From Bathymodiolus brooksi (lineage: Eukaryota; Mollusca; Bivalvia; Mytilida; Modiolidae): 64,000 nt of DNA. The stretch covers positions 94,517,353 through 94,581,352 of the forward strand of contig OY804580.1 of the NCBI GenBank assembly GCA_963680875.1, given 5' to 3'. Under the pieces are notes generated by a model that saw only the letters and a program-made list of their open reading frames with translations, was not told the DNA's origin and ran no database searches. Of the stretch, positions 42,701 to 56,500 are shown one piece after another; positions within the stretch are counted from its first letter, which is position 1; every line of letters begins with the position of its first letter. Both the position numbers and the translations under genes were made by a program.

Positions 42701-45700
42701 TTACAGAAACACGTAGTGTGTGATTCTGAGCGAACTTGATGAATGTTATTACAGAAACACGTAGTGTGTGACTCTGAGCGAACTTGATGAATGTTATTAC
42801 AGAAACACGTGGTGTGTGACTCTGAGTGAACTTGATGAATGTTATTACAGAAACACGTGGTGTATGACTCTGAGTGAACTTGATGAATGCTATTACAGAA
42901 ACACGTGGTGTATGACTCTGAGTGAACTTGATGAATGTTATTACAGAAACACGTGGTGTGTGACTCTGAATGAACTTGATGAAGGTTATTATAGAAACAC
43001 GTGGTGTGTGACTATGAGTGAACTTGATGAATGTTATTACAGAAACACATGGTGTGTGACTCTGAGTGAACTTGATGAATGTTATTACAGAAACACGTGG
43101 TGTGTGACTGAGTGAACTTGATGAATGTTATTACAGAAACACGTGGTGTGTGACTCTGAGCGAACTTGATGAATGTTATTACAGAAACACGTGGTGTGTG
43201 ACTCTGAGTGAACTTGATGAATGTTATTACAGAAACACGTGGTGTGTGACTCTGAGCGAACTTGATGAATGTTATTACAGAAACACGTGGTGTGTGACTC
43301 TGAGTGAACTTGATGAATGTTATTACAGAAACACGTGGTGTTTGAATCTGAGCGAACTTGATGAATGTCATTACAGAAACACGTGGTGTGTGACTCTGAG
43401 TGAACTTGAGGAATGTTATTACAGAAACACGTGGTGTGTGACTGAGTGAACTTGATGAATGTTATTACAGAAACACGTAGTGTGTGATTCTGAGCGAACT
43501 TGATGAATGTTATTACAGAAACACGTAGTGTGTGACTCTGAGCGAACTTGATGAATGTTATTACAGAAACACGTGGTGTGTGACTCTGAGTGAACTTGAT
43601 GAATGTTATTACAGAAACACGTGGTGTATGACTCTGAGTGAACTTGATGAATGTTATTACAGAAACACGTGGTGTGTGACTCTGAACGAACATGATGAAT
43701 GTTATTACAGAAACACGTGGTGTGTGACTCTGAGTGAACTTGATGAATGTTATTACAGAAACACGTGGTGTTTGACTCTGAGTGAACTTGATGAATGTTA
43801 TTACAGAAACACGTGGTGTGTGACTCTGAGTGAACTTGATGAATGTTATTACAGAAACACGTGGTGTGTGACTCTGAGTGAACTTGATGAATGTTATTAC
43901 AGAAACACGTGGTGTGTGATTCTGAGCGAACTTGATGAATGTTATTACAGAAACACGTGGTATGTGACTCTGAGTGAAATTGATGAATGTTATTACAGAA
44001 ACACGTGGTGTGTGACTCTGAGTGAACTTGATGAATGTTATTACAGAAACACGTGGTGTATGACTCTCAGTGAACTTGGTGAATGTTATTACAGAAACAC
44101 GTGGTGTGTGACTCTGAGCGAACTTGATGAATTTTATTACAGAAACACGTACACGTGGTGTGTGACTCTGTGTGAACTTGATGAATGCTATTACAGAAAC
44201 ACGTGGTGTGTGACTCTGAGAGAACTTGATGAATGTTATTATAGAAACACGTGGTGTGTGACTCTGAGTGAACTTGATGAATGTTATTACAGAAACACGT
44301 GGTGTGTGACTCTGAGTGAACTTGATAAATGTTATTACAGAAACACGTGGTGTGTGACTGAGCGAACTTGATGAATATTATTACAGAAACACGTGGTGTA
44401 TGACTCTGAGTGAACTTGATAAATGTTATTACAGAAACACGTGGTGTGTGACTCTGAGCGAACATGATGAATGTTATTACAGAAACACGTGGTGTGTGAC
44501 TCTGAGTGAACTTGATGAATGTTATTACAGAAACACGTGGTGTTTGACTCTGAGTGAACTTGATGAATGTTATTACAGAAACACGTGGTGTGTGACTCTG
44601 AGTGAACTTGATGAATGTTATTACAGAAACACGTGGTGTGTGACTCTGACTGAACTTGATGAATGTTATTACAGAAACACGTGGTGTGTGATTCTGAGCG
44701 AACTTGATGAATGTTATTACAGAAACACGTGGTATGTGACTCTGAGTGAAATTGATGAATGTTATTACAGAAACACGTGGTGTGTGACTCTGAGTGAACT
44801 TGATGAATGTTATTACAGAAACACGTGGTGTATGACTCTCAGTGAACTTGGTGAATGTTATTACAGAAACACGTGGTGTGTGACTCTGAGCGAACTTGAT
44901 GAATGTTATTACAGAAACACGTACACGTGGTGTGTGACTCTGTGTGAACTTGATGAATGCTATTACAGAAACACGTGGTGTGTGACTCTGAGTGAACTTG
45001 ATGAATGTTATTATAGAAACACGTGGTGTGTGACTCTGAGTGAACTTGATGAATGTTATTACAGAAACACGTGGTGTGTGACTGAGCGAACTTGATGAAT
45101 ATTATTACAGAAACACGTGGTGTGTGACTGAGTGAACTTGATGAATGTTATTACAGAAACACGTGGTGTGTGATTCTGAGCGAACTTGATGAATGTTATT
45201 ACAGAAACACGTGGTGTGTGACTCTGAGTGAACTTGATGAAGGTTATTACAGAAACACGTGGTGTGTGACTCTGAGTGAACTTGATGAATGTTATTACAG
45301 AAACACGTGGTGTATGACTCTGAGTGAACTTGATGAATGTTATTACAGAAACACGTGGTGTGTGACTCTGAATGAACTTGATGAAGGTTATTATAGAAAC
45401 ACGTGGTGTGTGACTATGAGTGAACTTGATGAATGTTATTACAGAAACACATGGTGTGTGACTCTGAGTGAACTTGATGAATGTTATTACAGAAACACGT
45501 GGTGTGTGACTCTAAGCGAACTTGATGAAGGTTATTACAGAAACACGTGGTGTGTGACTCTGAGTGAACTTGATGAATGTTATTACAGAAACACATGGTG
45601 TGTGACTCTGAGTGAACTTGATGAATGTTATTACAGAAACACGTGGTGTGTGACTGAGTGAACTTGATGAATGTTATTACAGAAACACGTGGTGTGTGAC

Positions 45701-48137
45701 TCTGAGCGAACTTGATGAATGTTATTACAGAAACACGTGGTGTGTGACTCTGAGTGAACTTGATGAATGTTATTACAGAAACACGTGGTGTGTGACTCTG
45801 AGCGAACTTGATGAATGTTATTACAGAAACACGTGGTGTGTGACTCTGAGTGAACTTGATGAATGTTATTACAGAAACACGTGGTGTTTGAATCTGAGCG
45901 AACTTGATGAATGTCATTACAGAAACACGTGGTGTGTGACTCTGAGTGAACTTGAGGAATGTTATTACAGAAACACGTGGTGTGTGACTGAGTGAACTTG
46001 ATGAATGTTATTACAGAAACACGTAGTGTGTGATTCTGAGCGAACTTGATGAATGTTATTACAGAAACACGTAGTGTGTGACTCTGAGCGAACTTGATGA
46101 ATGTTATTACAGAAACACGTGGTGTGTGACTCTGAGTGAACTTGATGAATGTTATTACAGAAACACGTGGTGTATGACTCTGAGTGAACTTGATGAATGT
46201 TATTACAGAAACACGTGGTGTGTGACTCTGAACGAACATGATGAATGTTATTACAGAAACACGTGGTGTGTGACTCTGAGTGAACTTGATGAATGTTATT
46301 ACAGAAACACGTGGTGTTTGACTCTGAGTGAACTTGATGAATGTTATTACAGAAACACGTGGTGTGTGACTCTGAGTGAACTTGATGAATGTTATTACAG
46401 AAACACGTGGTGTGTGACTCTGAGTGAACTTGATGAATGTTATTACAGAAACACGTGGTGTGTGATTCTGAGCGAACTTGATGAATGTTATTACAGAAAC
46501 ACGTGGTATGTGACTCTGAGTGAAATTGATGAATGTTATTACAGAAACACGTGGTGTGTGACTCTGAGTGAACTTGATGAATGTTATTACAGAAACACGT
46601 GGTGTATGACTCTCAGTGAACTTGGTGAATGTTATTACAGAAACACGTGGTGTGTGACTCTGAGCGAACTTGATGAATTTTATTACAGAAACACGTACAC
46701 GTGGTGTGTGACTCTGTGTGAACTTGATGAATGCTATTACAGAAACACGTGGTGTGTGACTCTGAGAGAACTTGATGAATGTTATTATAGAAACACGTGG
46801 TGTGTGACTCTGAGTGAACTTGATGAATGTTATTACAGAAACACGTGGTGTGTGACTCTGAGTGAACTTGATAAATGTTATTACAGAAACACGTGGTGTG
46901 TGACTGAGCGAACTTGATGAATATTATTACAGAAACACGTGGTGTATGACTCTGAGTGAACTTGATAAATGTTATTACAGAAACACGTGGTGTGTGACTC
47001 TGAGCGAACATGATGAATGTTATTACAGAAACACGTGGTGTGTGACTCTGAGTGAACTTGATGAATGTTATTACAGAAACACGTGGTGTTTGACTCTGAG
47101 TGAACTTGATGAATGTTATTACAGAAACACGTGGTGTGTGACTCTGAGTGAACTTGATGAATGTTATTACAGAAACACGTGGTGTGTGACTCTGACTGAA
47201 CTTGATGAATGTTATTACAGAAACACGTGGTGTGTGATTCTGAGCGAACTTGATGAATGTTATTACAGAAACACGTGGTATGTGACTCTGAGTGAAATTG
47301 ATGAATGTTATTACAGAAACACGTGGTGTGTGACTCTGAGTGAACTTGATGAATGTTATTACAGAAACACGTGGTGTATGACTCTCAGTGAACTTGGTGA
47401 ATGTTATTACAGAAACACGTGGTGTGTGACTCTGAGCGAACTTGATGAATGTTATTACAGAAACACGTACACGTGGTGTGTGACTCTGTGTGAACTTGAT
47501 GAATGCTATTACAGAAACACGTGGTGTGTGACTCTGAGTGAACTTGATGAATGTTATTATAGAAACACGTGGTGTGTGACTCTGAGTGAACTTGATGAAT
47601 GTTATTACAGAAACACGTGGTGTGTGACTGAGCGAACTTGATGAATATTATTACAGAAACACGTGGTGTGTGACTGAGTGAACTTGATGAATGTTATTAC
47701 AGAAACACGTGGTGTGTGATTCTGAGCGAACTTGATGAATGTTATTACAGAAACACGTGGTGTGTGACTCTGAGTGAACTTGATGAAGGTTATTACAGAA
47801 ACACGTGGTGTGTGACTCTGAGTGAACTTGATGAATGTTATTACAGAAACACGTGGTGTATGACTCTGAGTGAACTTGATGAATGTTATTACAGAAACAC
47901 GTGGTGTGTGACTCTGAATGAACTTGATGAAGGTTATTATAGAAACACGTGGTGTGTGACTATGAGTGAACTTGATGAATGTTATTACAGAAACACATGG
48001 TGTGTGACTCTGAGTGAACTTGATGAATGTTATTACAGAAACACGTGGTGTGTGACTCTAAGCGAACTTGATGAAGGTTATTACAGAAACACGTGGTGTG
48101 TGACTCTGAGTGAACTTGATGAATGTTATTACAGAAA
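39751..48137 (+). repeat. 2.55-kb higher-order repeat, three units plus a 764-bp fragment
   Basis: Measured from 46-bp monomers, the units are 39751-42344 (2,594 bp), a fragment 42345-43108 (764 bp), 43109-45654 (2,546 bp) and 45655-48137 (incomplete). The last two match at an offset of 2,546 bp from about 43015, including ACACATGG at 43045 and 45591. That length is 53 monomers plus 2 bp: five 46-bp and two 54-bp. The 2,594-bp unit has one extra monomer between 40787 and 41607. Signature changes are AACTTGAGGAATG, GAATTTTATTAC, CTGAGAGAAC, AACTTGATAAATG and CTGACTGAAC. The third unit stops at ACAAGTGG near 48137, a change seen only there. Confidence 0.9.
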
Positions 48138-48299
48138 CAAGTGGTGTATGACTCTGAGTGAACTTGATGAATGTTATTACAGAAACACGTGGTGTGTGAC
48201 TCTGAATGAACTTGATGAAGGTTATTATAGAAACACGTGGTGTGTGACTATGAGTGAACTTGATGAATGTTATTACAGAAACACATGGTGTGTGACTCT

Positions 48300-51200
48300 G
48301 AGTGAACTTGATGAATGTTATTACAGAAACACGTGGTGTGTGACTCTAAGCGAACTTGATGAATGTTATTACAGAAACACGTGGTGTGTGACTCTGAGTG
48401 AACTTGATGAATGCTATTACAGAAACACGTGGTGTGTGACTCTGAGTGAACTTGATGAATGTTATTACAGAAACACGTGGTGTGTGACTGAGTGAACTTG
48501 ATGAATGTTATTACAGAAACACGTGGTGTGTGACTCTGAGCGAACTTGATGAATGTTATTATAGAAACACGTGGTGTGTGACTCTGAGTGAACTTGATGA
48601 ATGTTATTACAGAAACACGTAGTGTGTGACTCTGAGTGAACTTGATGAATGTTATTACAGAAACACGTGGTGTGTGACTCTGAGTGAACTTGATGAATGT
48701 TATTACAGAAACACGTGGTGTTTGACTCTGAGTGAACTTGATGAATGTCATTACAGAAACACGTGGTGTGTGACTGAGTGAACTTGATGAATGTTATTAC
48801 AGAAACACGTAGTGTGTGATTCTGAGCGAACTTGATGAATGTTATTACAGGAACACGTGGTGTGTGACTCTGAGTGAACTAGATGAATGTTATGACAGAA
48901 ACACGTGGTGTGTGACTCTGAGTGAACTTGATGAAGGTTATTACAGAAACACGTGGTGTGTGACTCTGAGTGAACTTGATGAATGTTATTACAGAAACAC
49001 GTGGTGTATGACTCTGAGTGAACTTGATGAATGTTATTACAGAAACACGTGGTGTGTGACTCTGAATGAACTTGATGAAGGTTATTATAGAAACACGTGG
49101 TGTGGGACTCTGAGTGAACTTGATGAATGTTATTACAGAAACACGTGGTGTGTGACTCTGAGTGAACTTGATGAATGTTATTACAGAAACACGTGGTGTG
49201 TGATTCTGAGCAAACTTGATGAATGTTATTACAGAAACACGTGGTGTGTGACTTTGAGTGAACTTGATGAATGCTATTACAGAAACACGTGATGTGTGAC
49301 TCTGAGTGAACTTGATGAATGTTATTATAGAAACACGTGGTGTGTGACTCTGAGTGAACTTGATGAATGTTATTACAGAAACACGTGGTGTGTGACTCTG
49401 AGTGAACTTGATGAATGTTATTACAGAAACACGTGGTGTGTGACTCTGAGTGAACTTGATGAATGTTATTACAGAAACACGTGGTGTGTGATTCTGAGCG
49501 AACTTGATGAATGTTACTACAGAAACACGTGGTGTGTGACTCTGAGTGAACTTGATGAATGTTATTACAGAAACACGTGGTGTGTGACTCTGAGTGAACT
49601 TGATGAATGTTATTACAGAAACACGTGGTGTGTGACTCTGAATGAACTTGATGAAGGTTATTACAGAAACACGTGGTGTGTGATTCTGAGTGAACTTGAT
49701 GAAGGTTATTACAGAAACACGTGGTGTGTGACTCTGAGTGAAATTGATGAATGTTATTACAGAAACACGTGGTGTGTGACTCTGAGTGAACTTGATGAAT
49801 GTTATTACAGAAACACGTGGTGTATGACTCTCAGTGAACTTGGTGAATGTTATTACAGAAACACGTGGTGTGTGACTCTGAGCGAACTTGATGAATGTTA
49901 TTACAGAAACACGTACACGTGGTGTGTGACTCTGTGTGAACTTGATGAATGCTATTACAGAAACACGTGGTGTGTGACTCTGAGTGAACTTGATGAATGT
50001 TATTATAGAAACACGTGGTGTGTGACTCTGAGTGAACTTGATGAATGTTATTACAGAAACACGTGGTGTGTGACTCTGAGTGAACTTGATGAATGTTATT
50101 ACAGAAACACGTGGTGTGTGACTCTGAGCGAACTTGATGAATATTATTACAGAAACACGTGGTGTGTGACTGAGTGAACTTGATGAATGTTATTACAGAA
50201 ACACGTGGTGTGTGATTCTGAGCGAACTTGATGAATGTTATTACAGAAACACGTGGTGTGTGACTCTGAGTGAACTTGATGAATGTTATTACAGAAACAC
50301 GTGGTGTGTGACTCTGAGTGAACTTGATGAATGTTATTACAGAAACACGTGGTGTGTGACTCTAAGCGAACTTGATGAATGTTATTACAGAAACACGTGG
50401 TGTGTGACTCTGAGTGAACTTGATGAATGCTATTACAGAAACACGTGATGTGTGACTCTGAGTGAACTTGATGAATGTTATTACAGAAACACGTGGTGTG
50501 TGACTGAGTGAACTTGATGAATGTTATTACAGAAACACGTGGTGTGTGACTCTGAGCGAACTTGATGAATGTTATTATAGAAACACGTGGTGTGTGACTC
50601 TGAGTGAACTTGATGAATGTTATTACAGAAACACGTAGTGTGTGACTCTGAGTGAACTTGATGAATGTTATTACAGAAACACGTGGTGTGTGACTCTGAG
50701 TGAACTTGATGAATGTTATTACAGAAACACGTGGTGTTTGACTCTGAGTGAACTTGATGAATGTCATTACAGAAACACGTGGTGTGTGACTGAGTGAACT
50801 TGATGAATGTTATTACAGAAACACGTAGTGTGTGATTCTGAGCGAACTTGATGAATGTTATTACAGAAACACGTGGTGTGTGACTCTGAGTGAACTTGAT
50901 GAAGGTTATTACAGAAACACGTGGTGTGTGACTCTGAGTGAACTTGATGAATGTTATTACAGAAACACGTGGTGTATGACTCTGAGTGAACTTGATGAAT
51001 GTTATTACAGAAACACGTGGTGTGTGACTCTGAATGAACTTGATGAAGGTTATTATAGAAACACGTGGTGTGTGACTCTGAGTGAACTTGATGAATGTTA
51101 TTACAGAAACACGTGGTGTGTGACTCTGAGTGAACTTGATGAATGTTATTACAGAAACACGTGGTGTGTGATTCTGAGCAAACTTGATGAATGTTATTAC

Positions 51201-52145
51201 AGAAACACGTGGTGTGTGACTTTGAGTGAACTTGATGAATGCTATTACAGAAACACGTGATGTGTGACTCTGAGTGAACTTGATGAATGTTATTATAGAA
51301 ACACGTGGTGTGTGACTCTGAGTGAACTTGATGAATGTTATTACAGAAACACGTGGTGTGTGACTCTGAGTGAACTTGATGAATGTTATTACAGAAACAC
51401 GTGGTGTGTGACTCTGAGTGAACTTGATGAATGTTATTACAGAAACACGTGGTGTGTGATTCTGAGCGAACTTGATGAATGTTACTACAGAAACACGTGG
51501 TGTGTGACTCTGAGTGAACTTGATGAATGTTATTACAGAAACACGTGGTGTGTGACTCTGAGTGAACTTGATGAATGTTATTACAGAAACACGTGGTGTG
51601 TGACTCTGAATGAACTTGATGAAGGTTATTACAGAAACACGTGGTGTGTGATTCTGAGTGAACTTGATGAAGGTTATTACAGAAACACGTGGTGTGTGAC
51701 TCTGAGTGAAATTGATGAATGTTATTACAGAAACACGTGGTGTGTGACTCTGAGTGAACTTGATGAATGTTATTACAGAAACACGTGGTGTATGACTCTC
51801 AGTGAACTTGGTGAATGTTATTACAGAAACACGTGGTGTGTGACTCTGAGCGAACTTGATGAATGTTATTACAGAAACACGTACACGTGGTGTGTGACTC
51901 TGTGTGAACTTGATGAATGCTATTACAGAAACACGTGGTGTGTGACTCTGAGTGAACTTGATGAATGTTATTATAGAAACACGTGGTGTGTGACTCTGAG
52001 TGAACTTGATGAATGTTATTACAGAAACACGTGGTGTGTGACTCTGAGTGAACTTGATGAATGTTATTACAGAAACACGTGGTGTGTGACTCTGAGCGAA
52101 CTTGATGAATATTATTACAGAAACACGTGGTGTTTGACTGAGTGA
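48300..52145 (+). repeat. 2.0-kb higher-order repeat, two copies (offset 2,016 then 1,968 bp)
   Basis: 46-bp monomers at 48487 and 48773 recur at 50503 and 50789 (2,016 bp). From about 48.9 kb the offset is 1,968 bp, seen in TGA variants at 49289 and 51259-51260 and the 54-bp monomers at 49909 and 51877. The one-monomer change reflects a monomer with TTATGACAG present only in the first copy. The 1,968-bp length is exactly 41 monomers because three 46-bp monomers and one 54-bp monomer cancel. Private changes in copy 1 are ACAGGAACACG near 48849 and GTGTGGGACTC near 49101. Confidence 0.84.
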
Positions 52146-53527
52146 ACTTGATGAATGTTATTACAGAAACACGTGGTGTGTGATTCTGAGCGAACTTGAT
52201 GAATGTTATTACAGAAACACGTGGTGTGTGACTCTGAGTGAACTTGATGAAGGTTATTACAGAAACACGTGGTGTGTGACTCTGAGTGAACTTGATGAAT
52301 GTTATTACAGAAACACGTGGTGTGTGACTCTGAGTGAACTTGATGAAGGTTATTACAGAAACACGTGGTGTGTGACTCTGAGTGAACTTGATGAATGTTA
52401 TTACAGAAACACGTGGTGTATGACTCTGAGTGAACTTGATGAATGTTATTACAGAAACACGTGGTGTGTGACTCTGAGTGAACTTGATGAATGTTATTAC
52501 AGAAACACGTGGTGTGTGATTCTGAGCAAACTTGATGAATGTTATTACAGAAACACGTGGTGTGTGACTTTGAGTGAACTTGATGAATGCTATTACAGAA
52601 ACACGTGATGTGTGACTCTGAGTGAACTTGATGAATGTTATTATAGAAACACGTGGTGTGTGACTCTGAGTGAACTTGATGAATGTTATTACAGAAACAC
52701 GTGGTGTGTGACTCTGAGTGAACTTGATGAATGTTATTACAGAAACACGTGGTGTGTGACTCTGAGTGAACTTGATGAATGTTATTACAGAAACACGTGG
52801 TGTGTGATTCTGAGCGAACTTGATGAATGTTACTACAGAAACACGTGGTGTGTGACTCTGAGTGAACTTGATGAATGTTATTACAGAAACACGTGGTGTG
52901 TGACTCTGAGTGAACTTGATGAATGTTATTACAGAAACACGTGGTGTGTGACTCTGAATGAACTTGATGAAGGTTATTACAGAAACACGTGGTGTGTGAT
53001 TCTGAGTGAACTTGATGAAGGTTATTACAGAAACACGTGGTGTGTGACTCTGAGTGAAATTGATGAATGTTATTACAGAAACACGTGGTGTGTGACTCTG
53101 AGTGAACTTGATGAATGTTATTACAGAAACACGTGGTGTATGACTCTCAGTGAACTTGGTGAATGTTATTACAGAAACACGTGGTGTGTGACTCTGAGCG
53201 AACTTGATGAATGTTATTACAGAAACACGTACACGTGGTGTGTGACTCTGTGTGAACTTGATGAATGCTATTACAGAAACACGTGGTGTGTGACTCTGAG
53301 TGAACTTGATGAATGTTATTATAGAAACACGTGGTGTGTGACTCTGAGTGAACTTGATGAATGTTATTACAGAAACACGTGGTGTGTGACTCTGAGTGAA
53401 CTTGATGAATGTTATTACAGAAACACGTGGTGTGTGACTCTGAGCGAACTTGATGAATATTATTACAGAAACACGTGGTGTTTGACTGAGTGAACTTGAT
53501 GAATGTTATTACAGAAACACGTGGTGT
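50832..53527 (+). repeat. 1,348-bp tandem duplication
   Basis: Units 50832-52179 and 52180-53527 match at an offset of 1,348 bp, equal to 28 monomers plus 4 bp (one 46-bp, one 54-bp). Shared markers are the TGA variant, GTTACTACAG, GATTCTGAGTGAAC, GTGAAATTGATG, CTCTCAGTGAACTTGG, the 54-bp monomers at 51877 and 53225, and the uncommon GTTTGACTGAG 46-bp monomer at 52137 and 53485. The left 250 bp differ in monomer order (the second unit has an additional GAAGGTT monomer in place of a CTGAATG one), so exchange continued after duplication. Confidence 0.86.
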
Positions 53528-56500
53528 GTGATTCTGAGCGAACTTGATGAATGTTATTACAGAAACACGTGGTGTGTGACTCTGAGTGAACTTGATGAAG
53601 GTTATTACAGAAACACGTGGTGTGTGACTCTGAGTGAACTTGATGAATGTTATTACAGAAACACGTGGTGTATGACTCTGAGTGAACTTGATGAATGTTA
53701 TTACAGAAACACGTGGTGTGTGACTGTGAACGAACATGATGAATGTTATTACAGAAACACGTGGTGTGTGACTCTGAGTGAACTTGATGAATGTTATTAC
53801 AGAAACACGTGGTGTTTGACTCTGAGTGAACTTGATGAATGTTATTACAGAAACACGTGGTGTGTGACTCTGAGTGAACTTGATGAATGTTATTACAGAA
53901 ACACGTGGTGTGTGACTCTGAGTGAACTTGATGAATGTTATTACAAAAACACGTGGTGTGTGATTCTGAGCGAACTTGATGAATGTTATTACAGAAACAC
54001 GTGGTGTGTGACTCTGAGTGAAATTGATGAATGTTATTACAGAAACACGTGGTGTGTGACTCTGAGTGAACTTGATGAATGTTATTACAGAAACACGTGG
54101 TGTATGACTCTCAGTGAAATTGGTGAATGTTATTACAGAAACACGTGGGGTGTGACTCTGAGCGAACTTGATGAATGTTATTACAGAAACACGTACACGT
54201 GGTGTGTGACTCTGTGTGAACTTGATGAATGCTATTACAGAAACACGTGGTGTGTGACTCTGAGTGAACTTGATGAATGTTATTATAGAAACACGTGGTG
54301 TGTGACTCTGAGTGAACTTGATGAATGTTATTACAGAAACACGTGGTTTGTGACTCTGAGTGAACTTGATGAATGTTATTACAGAAACACGTGGTGTGTG
54401 ACTCTGAGCGAACTTGATGAATATTATTACAGAAACACGTGGTGTGTGACTGAGTGAACTTGATGAATGTTATTACAGAAACACGTGGTGTGTGATTCTG
54501 AGCGAACTTGATGAATGTTATTACAGAAACACGTGGTGTGTGACTCTGAGTGAACTTGATGAAGGTTATTACAGAAACACGTGGTGTGTGACTCTGAGTG
54601 AACTTGATGAATGTTATTACAGAAACACGTGGTGTATGACTCTGAGTGAACTTGATGAATGTTATTACAGAAACACGTGGTGTGTGACTCTGAATGAACT
54701 TGATGAAGGTTATTATAGAAACACGTGGTGTGTGACTATGAGTGAACTTGATGAATGTTATTACAGAAACACATGGTGTGTGACTCTGAGTGAACTTGAT
54801 GAATGTTATTACAGAAACACGTGGTGTGTGACTCTAAGCGAACTTGATGAATGTTATTACAGAAACACGTGGTGTGTGACTCTGAGTGAACTTGATGAAT
54901 GCTATTACAGAAACACGTGGTGTGTGACTCTGAGTGAACTTGATGAATGTTATTACAGAAACACGTGGTGTATGACTGAGTGAACTTGATGAATGTTATT
55001 ACAGAAACACGTGGTGTGTGACTCTGAGCGAACTTGATGAATGTTATTATAGAAACACGTGGTGTGTGACTCTGAGTGAACTTGATGAATGTTATTACAG
55101 AAACACGTAGTGTGTGACTCTGAGTGAACTTGATGAATGTTATTACAGAAACACGTGGTGTGTGACTCTGAGTGAACTTGATGAATGTTATTACAGAAAC
55201 ACGTGGTGTTTGACTCTGAGTGAACTTGATGAATGTCATTACAGAAACACGTGGTGTGTGACTCTGAGTGAACTTGATGAATGTTATTACAGAAACACGT
55301 GGTGTGTGACTGAGTGAACTTGATGAATGTTATTACAGAAACACGTGGTGTGTGACTCTGAGCGAACTTGATGAATGTTATTATAGAAACACGTGGTGTG
55401 TGACTCTGAGTGAACTTGATGAATGTTATTACAGAAACACGTAGTGTGTGACTCTGAGTGAACTTGATGAATGTTATTACAGAAACACGTGGTGTGTGAC
55501 TCTGAGTGAACTTGATGAATGTTATTACAGAAACACGTGGTGTTTGACTCTGAGTGAACTTGATGAATGTCATTACAGAAACACGTGGTGTGTGACTGAG
55601 TGAACTTGATGAATGTTATTACAGAAACACGTAGTGTGTGATTCTGAGCGAACTTGATGAATGTTATTACAGAAACACGTGGTGTGTGACTCTGAGTGAA
55701 CTTGATGAAGGTTATTACAGAAACACGTGGTGTGTGACTCTGAGTGAACTTGATGAATGTTATTACAGAAACACGTGGTGTATGACTCTGAGTGAACTTG
55801 ATGAATGTTATTACAGAAACACGTGGTGTGTGACTCTGAATGAACTTGATGAAGGTTATTATAGAAACACGTGGTGTGTGACTCTGAGTGAACTTGATGA
55901 ATGTTATTACAGAAACACGTGGTGTGTGACTCTGAGTGAACTTGATGAATGTTATTACAGAAACACGTGGTGTGTGATTCTGAGCAAACTTGATGAATGT
56001 TATTACAGAAACACGTGGTGTGTGACTTTGAGTGAACTTGATGAATGCTATTACAGAAACACGTGATGTGTGACTCTGAGTGAACTTGATGAATGTTATT
56101 ATAGAAACACGTGGTGTGTGACTCTGAGTGAACTTGATGAATGTTATTACAGAAACACGTGGTGTGTGACTCTGAGTGAACTTGATGAATGTTATTACAG
56201 AAACACGTGGTGTGTGACTCTGAGTGAACTTGATGAATGTTATTACAGAAACACGTGGTGTGTGATTCTGAGCGAACTTGATGAATGTTACTACAGAAAC
56301 ACGTGGTGTGTGACTCTGAGTGAACTTGATGAATGTTATTACAGAAACACGTGGTGTGTGACTCTGAGTGAACTTGATGAATGTTATTACAGAAACACGT
56401 GGTGTGTGACTCTGAATGAACTTGATGAAGGTTATTACAGAAACACGTGGTGTGTGACTCTGAGTGAAATTGATGAATGTTATTACAGAAACACGTGGTG

